The translations under genes and the position numbers were made by a program. A stretch of 64,000 nucleotides of DNA. Source: JAWWPY01 sp033854735 (GTDB taxonomy: Bacteria; Actinomycetota; Actinomycetes; Streptosporangiales; Streptosporangiaceae). The stretch is from assembly GCA_033854735.1 (NCBI GenBank), contig JAWWPY010000171.1, positions 1 through 64,000 on the forward strand, given 5' to 3'. The notes under the pieces were generated by a model. The model worked only from the letters and a program-made list of their open reading frames with translations, had not been told where the DNA came from and searched no databases. Below are positions 60,598 to 64,000 of the stretch, piece after piece. Position 1 is the first letter of the stretch. Every line of letters begins with the position of its first letter.

Positions 60598-61461
60598 ATG
60601 CCGGTATCGCCGAGCCTGCGCCGCCGTCGGCTCGCTGCTGAGCTGCGGCGGCTGCGCGATCACTCCGGGCAGTCGATCAGCGATGTAGCGGAGAAGCTGG
60701 GCTGGCAGGGATCGAAAATTTCCCGGATCGAGACCCGCCAGCTCGGTGTCACCGCCCCAGACCTGCGTAAGCTCCTCGACGCCTACGACGTTGAGGACGA
60801 GGCGTACCGGCGCACGCTGGCTGAGATGGGACGGCGTGCCAACGAGCGCGGCTGGTGGCAGTCCTACCCGCGCCATGTCGTCCCGAGCGAGTACGGCGAC
60901 CTGATCACCGTCGAAGCGGAAGCGGCGACCATCCGGTCCTACCAGCCGGAAGCCGTGCCGGGGCTGCTGCAAACGGCGGGGTACGCCCGCGCGGTCATCC
61001 GGGCTGGGCGCAAGAGCGACACCGCAGCCGAGATCGACCGCCGGGAGGAAGTACGGCTGGAGCGCCAGCACGTCCTGAAACGCACCGACCCACCGCCACC
61101 CCGTGTCCAGGTGGTGCTGAACGAGGCCGTCCTGCGGCGGCGGGTCGGTGGCCCTGACGTCATGCGCGAGCAGCTTGAGTACATGATGGCCGAGCGGGAC
61201 CCGGCGAACGTCACCGTTCAGGTACTGCCGTTCGACACAGGCGCCCATCCGTCGATGGTCGGGCCGTTCACCATGATGACGTTCCTCGATCCCGGCGATC
61301 TCGGTGTTGTGTATCTTGAGCATCCCACCGGGTCTCTGTTCCTGGAGACACCGGAGGAACTACGGGCGTATGAGGAGTTCTGGGACGAGATCCAGGGCAG
61401 CGCATATTCGCCAGATGATACGCGGACGTTCCTGAAGACATACTCGCTGAGGTACGGGTGA
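60598..61461 (+). CDS. XRE-family regulator with DUF5753 domain
   Basis: 287 residues from ATG 60598 (GGGAGGGTCGAG upstream). HTH: SLRRRRLAAELRRLRDHSGQ, ISDVAEKLGWQGSKISRIET. The C-terminal DUF5753 is recognised by RSYQPEAVPGLLQTAGYARA, VVLNEAVLRRRVGGPDVM and VQVLPFDTGAHPSMVGPFTM. It forms the classic Streptomyces pair with the small DUF397 protein, whose start overlaps its stop. Such pairs (BldB/WhiJ-like group) control development and specialised clusters. Confidence 0.95.
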   Translation: MPVSPSLRRRRLAAELRRLRDHSGQSISDVAEKLGWQGSKISRIETRQLGVTAPDLRKLLDAYDVEDEAYRRTLAEMGRRANERGWWQSYPRHVVPSEYGDLITVEAEAATIRSYQPEAVPGLLQTAGYARAVIRAGRKSDTAAEIDRREEVRLERQHVLKRTDPPPPRVQVVLNEAVLRRRVGGPDVMREQLEYMMAERDPANVTVQVLPFDTGAHPSMVGPFTMMTFLDPGDLGVVYLEHPTGSLFLETPEELRAYEEFWDEIQGSAYSPDDTRTFLKTYSLRYG

Positions 61462-61706
61462 GAGCAATGAGCAATGATCCGAAAAGGAAGTGCCTGACAG
61501 TGACCGTGGACCTCTCCCGGGCCGTGTGGCGCAAGAGCAGCCACAGCGGCGCGAACGGTGATTGCGTCGAGGTCGCCGGGAACCTGCCCGGTGCCGTTGC
61601 GGTCCGCGACTCCAAGGACCGCGGCGGGGCAGCGCTGGCCTTCACCCCTGAGGAGTGGAGCGCTTTCGTTGCCGGGGTGAAAGACGGGGAGTTCGACTTC
61701 AGGTAG
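61458..61706 (+). CDS. DUF397 small protein (partner of the DUF5753 regulator)
   Basis: 82 residues from GTG 61458 (overlapping the regulator stop) or 79 from ATG 61467. VWRKSSHSGANGDCVEVAG, GAVAVRDSKDRGG and FTPEEWSAFVAGVKDGEFD are the DUF397 core. In studied cases (WhiJ-type loci) the small protein antagonises or tunes the adjacent XRE regulator. Confidence 0.95.
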   Translation: MRAMSNDPKRKCLTVTVDLSRAVWRKSSHSGANGDCVEVAGNLPGAVAVRDSKDRGGAALAFTPEEWSAFVAGVKDGEFDFR

Positions 61707-61739
61707 CAGGCTTACGCTGCTGTAGAAAGGAAGAGCCGG

Positions 61740-62555
61740 ATGACGCCGTTAGGCGACGATTTCCCTGACATCGACACCACCATCGCGAGCGCTGCGCGCA
61801 TGTACGATTACGCGCTCGGCGGCACTGACAACTACCCGGTTGACCGGCAGGCCGTGGATGCGGGAGAGGACAGGGCGCCCGGTGGGATGGCCGAGCTGCG
61901 CAGCAACCGGCGCTTCCTGGAACGTCTCGTGCGCTACCTGGTCGGTGAATGCGGCATCCGGCAGTTCATCGACAATGGCAGCGGCCTGCCTACCCAGCAG
62001 AACGTCCACCAGGTGGCCCAGAGCCTGGACCCCGCCGTGCGGGTTGTCTACATTGACAACGACCCGGTCGTGCTGGGTCATCAGAGGGTGAGTGCGTTGC
62101 TCGCGGCGGATAAGAGCACCGCGTTCCTTATGGAGGATGCCCGTGATGTCGACCGCATCCTCAGCCATCCCGACACGAGGCGGCTCATCGACTTCGATCA
62201 GCCGGTCGCGGTGCTCTACCTGAGTTTCATGCACTTCATTCCAGATGCCGACGATCCGTGGGGAATGGCCCGCCGCATAATGGACCGCGTCGCTCCCGGA
62301 AGTTACCTCGCGATCTCCCATTTCGTGTCCGACGATCCCGGGACCCGCCAGGAACTGACCGACGTCTTTTTCCAGGGTACGGGCGGCCACTTCGGGCGGC
62401 TCCGGGAGAGGGCGGAAGTCGATGTTTTCTTTGAAGGCATGGAAATCGTGGAACCTGGCCTGGTACGGGTCGCAGGCTGGCGCTCTGACATCCCGGCTGA
62501 ATTCCAGGATCTTAAAGCCTTCGAGTACGGTGGCGTCGGGCGAAAGCCAGCGTGA
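61740..62555 (+). CDS. DUF574 (SAV2177-like) SAM-dependent methyltransferase
   Basis: 271 residues with AAGGAAGAG upstream. Motifs: ARMYDYALGGTDNYPVDRQA, QFIDNGSGLPTQQNVHQ (SAM loop, here with Asn replacing the usual Gly-Thr order), VVYIDNDPVVLGHQR and VAVLYLSFMHFIPD. It is clearly paralogous to the protein at 26875 but distant. It lies 33 bases after DUF397, probably in the same transcript as the regulator. The substrate is unknown. Confidence 0.93.
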   Translation: MTPLGDDFPDIDTTIASAARMYDYALGGTDNYPVDRQAVDAGEDRAPGGMAELRSNRRFLERLVRYLVGECGIRQFIDNGSGLPTQQNVHQVAQSLDPAVRVVYIDNDPVVLGHQRVSALLAADKSTAFLMEDARDVDRILSHPDTRRLIDFDQPVAVLYLSFMHFIPDADDPWGMARRIMDRVAPGSYLAISHFVSDDPGTRQELTDVFFQGTGGHFGRLRERAEVDVFFEGMEIVEPGLVRVAGWRSDIPAEFQDLKAFEYGGVGRKPA

Positions 62556-62902
62556 TCACGAGACCCGCAGCGGACGGCTGGGGCTCATCACCGGCACAGC
62601 GCGGGCGTGCTGTCAGGTGGGTGTGCATTTTGCCGGATTCATCCCACCTCCGGCGACCGACGTTGCCCCCGGTGCCGACTTCATGCTGCGCAGCCGTCAA
62701 GGGCAGGAGAACTTCCAGCGGCTTTCGGGAACCTGCTACGTCCACGGCTGGCATCGCCGCAGGCCAGTGAGTGTCCAGAGCTGGGAACTACATGGTTCCC
62801 AGCGCGGGGAGTGACGCCGTCACTGCGTAACGCCAGAATCGTTGGAGGTTTGCCCCGACGTCCCCCCGCTCCCGGTGGGATGAGAAGGAGGTGCGTTCCT
62901 CC
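62556..62902 (+). other. 347-base gap before the radical SAM gene, with a hairpin
   Basis: A perfect eight-pair hairpin ctgggaac-tacatg-gttcccag is at 62781-62802, about 100 bases upstream of the radical SAM start, and could be a terminator/attenuator or an operator. Two short frames are open: GTG 62607 (Cys-rich CAFC...CPRC start, 99 codons) and ATG 62683 (43 codons, MLRSRQGQENFQRL). Neither has a convincing ribosome-binding site, so no precursor-peptide gene is called. Confidence 0.5.
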
Positions 62903-63769
62903 GTGACCATCGCACTTGACCACACGACGACCGCGAAAACAGGCATCCGGCTGCTGGAACTGGAGATCACGCACCGTTGCCAGCTCACCTGCACCCACTG
63001 CCTGACTACCAGCTCGCCACAGGCCGGGCGCGGCACAATGACGCTGGCCGACTGGAAGTCGGTCATCGACCAGGCCGGCCGCCTTGGCATCCCCATGATC
63101 CAGCTCATCGGGGGGGAACCACTGACCTCGCCTTTCCTGGTACCCTTACTCGGCTACGCCGTGGGATCAGGCCGGAAGGTGGAGGTGTACTCCAACCTCT
63201 ACAAGGTCCCGGATGCGATCTGGGGCCATCTCAGCCACCCCGCCGTGTCGCTGGCTACCAGCTACTACAGCGACCTCGCCACCGAGCATGACACGGTCAC
63301 CCACGTCGCCGGCAGCCATGAGCGCACCCGGGCCAACATCATCAAGGCCCTGGAACTCGGCATCAGCGTCCGGGCTGGCATCGTGGAAATACTCGACGGC
63401 CAGCGGACCAGCCAGGCCCGCGCCGAACTGGAGGCCCTCGGCGTGACCAACATCAAGGTAGACCGGATGCGCGCGGTCGGGCGTGCCGCCACTGGTCCCG
63501 GCGATCCCGATGTCGCGGAGCTGTGCGGGCGCTGCGGGCTGGGCCGAGCCGCGGTACTGGCCGATGGGACGCTCTCCCCGTGCGTGCTGGGCCGTTTCCT
63601 GAAGGTCGGCAATGTCAAGGCGTCCCCGCTGGGCGGCCTGCTGACCGGCCCGGCGTGGCAGGCCGCCTTGCGGCTGATCCCGCGTGACGGCAGCGGCCCG
63701 TCGTGCGATCCAGACGGGAGCGACTGTAGCCCGGCCAGCACCATCGCCTGCTCGCCGGCTTTCGACTGA
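62903..63769 (+). CDS. Radical SAM protein with SPASM-like Cys-rich C-terminus
   Basis: 288 residues from GTG 62903, with AAGGAGGT ten bases upstream. The radical SAM cluster is Cys26-x3-Cys30-x2-Cys33 in HRCQLTCTHC. IQLIGGEPLTSP is the GGE SAM-binding motif, then SLATSYYSD and VRAGIVEILDGQ. The C-terminal part has CGRCGLGRAAVLADGTLSPC and a Cys-rich tail (SCDPDGSDCSPASTIAC), a possible auxiliary-cluster (SPASM/twitch) site. It overlaps the PIMT-like gene (TGATG). It likely modifies a peptide or protein; the target is unknown. Confidence 0.9.
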   Translation: MTIALDHTTTAKTGIRLLELEITHRCQLTCTHCLTTSSPQAGRGTMTLADWKSVIDQAGRLGIPMIQLIGGEPLTSPFLVPLLGYAVGSGRKVEVYSNLYKVPDAIWGHLSHPAVSLATSYYSDLATEHDTVTHVAGSHERTRANIIKALELGISVRAGIVEILDGQRTSQARAELEALGVTNIKVDRMRAVGRAATGPGDPDVAELCGRCGLGRAAVLADGTLSPCVLGRFLKVGNVKASPLGGLLTGPAWQAALRLIPRDGSGPSCDPDGSDCSPASTIACSPAFD

Positions 63770-64000
63770 TGGACTGGCAGCCCCGCGCCCTGACGCTGGC
63801 CGACCAGGTCACCCACGCGGTTTCCCGCTGGCGTGAGCCGGTCGCGGTCACCCCCCGGCACCTGTTCGTGCCGCGCTGGTGGACCGCCAACGGCGGCGGA
63901 TGGGATCTGTGCGACGGCCCGGCGGATGTGCCGGGGTGGCTGGATGCCGCATACACCGACCAGACGCTGGTCACCCAGGTCGGCACCGTGCATGCCGACC
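63769..64000 (+). CDS. PIMT-like (protein-L-isoaspartate) methyltransferase, 3' end missing
   Basis: 77 codons are visible, starting at ATG 63769 inside the radical SAM stop. MDWQPRALTLADQVTHAVSR, VTPRHLFVPRWWTANGGGWD and CDGPADVPGWLDAAYTDQTLVTQVG match the N-terminus of PCMT-like methyltransferases found in Streptomyces peptide-modification loci (including the FxLD-type group, from memory). The catalytic SAM domain lies beyond the window. Strong translational coupling with the radical SAM gene indicates a joint task. Confidence 0.75.
   Translation, partial: MDWQPRALTLADQVTHAVSRWREPVAVTPRHLFVPRWWTANGGGWDLCDGPADVPGWLDAAYTDQTLVTQVGTVHAD

Noticed and set aside
62683..62814. 43-codon ORF MLRSRQGQENFQRL... 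as a precursor peptide
   Set aside because: No ribosome-binding site and no leader/core pattern; its 3' part is occupied by the hairpin at 62781-62802.
62607..62906. Cys-rich ORF (CAFC...CPRC) as a RiPP precursor or zinc-ribbon protein before the radical SAM gene
   Set aside because: No ribosome-binding site, Arg/Pro-rich shadow-like C-terminus, and it runs into the radical SAM start; support is too weak to call a gene.

Overview
The window is about 64 kb of high-GC actinomycete chromosome. Filamentous, Streptomyces-like relatives (Streptomycetales, Streptosporangiales, Catenulisporales) are the best match. The evidence is the very GC-rich third codon positions, GTG starts, and families largely confined to those orders: two DUF574 methyltransferases, XRE/DUF5753 plus DUF397, an RsbW-like anti-sigma kinase, a LuxR-ATPase and DUF3040. 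I cannot name the genus. Coding density is high, with one tRNA (Arg-TCT), no rRNA, no CRISPR array and no intact integrase or transposase.

Layout. 1-9.3 kb: a cut-off beta-lactamase-fold esterase, a small lipoprotein, cobyric acid synthase (cobQ), tRNA-Arg, an anti-sigma kinase facing a frameshifted XRE regulator, a metallo-beta-lactamase-fold hydrolase, a decayed recombinase tail, a DUF2142 membrane protein and a COG4705-like membrane protein. 9.3-19.4 kb: a beta-propeller surface protein, a divergent folD, then a roughly 4 kb TetR/MFS/flavocytochrome-like reductase cassette bounded by 57-bp direct repeats of the folD 3' end, followed by a membrane lipoprotein, a hotdog thioesterase, folP2 and a LigB-like gene. 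19.3-25.2 kb: a spermidine/putrescine-type ABC importer divergent from a GntR regulator and a Cache-domain protein. 25.3-32.7 kb: AraC, NTF2-like, DUF574, aldo/keto reductase, an EamA remnant with a divergent Lrp regulator, a GDSL-CBM2 esterase and a BrkB/YihY protein.

32.7-37.9 kb encodes a three-subunit formate dehydrogenase whose catalytic subunit reads through an in-frame UGA as selenocysteine. A SECIS hairpin follows it with the spacing I recall for E. coli fdhF, so the gene will look broken to a naive annotator. 37.9-48.1 kb is a polysaccharide-degradation block (giant GH35, GH1, LacI regulator with two operators, GH16-CBM6). 48-53 kb holds methyltransferases, GNAT, type-II NADH dehydrogenase, YbhB and PPOX genes. 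53.4-57.7 kb has a large LuxR-ATPase and a DUF929/VKOR disulfide pair. At 57.9 kb an ABC ATPase gene is cut inside its Walker A motif. To its right is a regulator-rich block (two XRE regulators, DUF397, DUF574) leading into a radical SAM enzyme overlapping a PIMT-like methyltransferase that runs off the end. That pair is the best candidate for an uncharacterised peptide- or protein-modifying system.

A recurring theme is short-period tandem repeats (9-18 bp units, plus one of about 50 bp) in and between genes, at no fewer than ten places. Several begin at or include gene ends.
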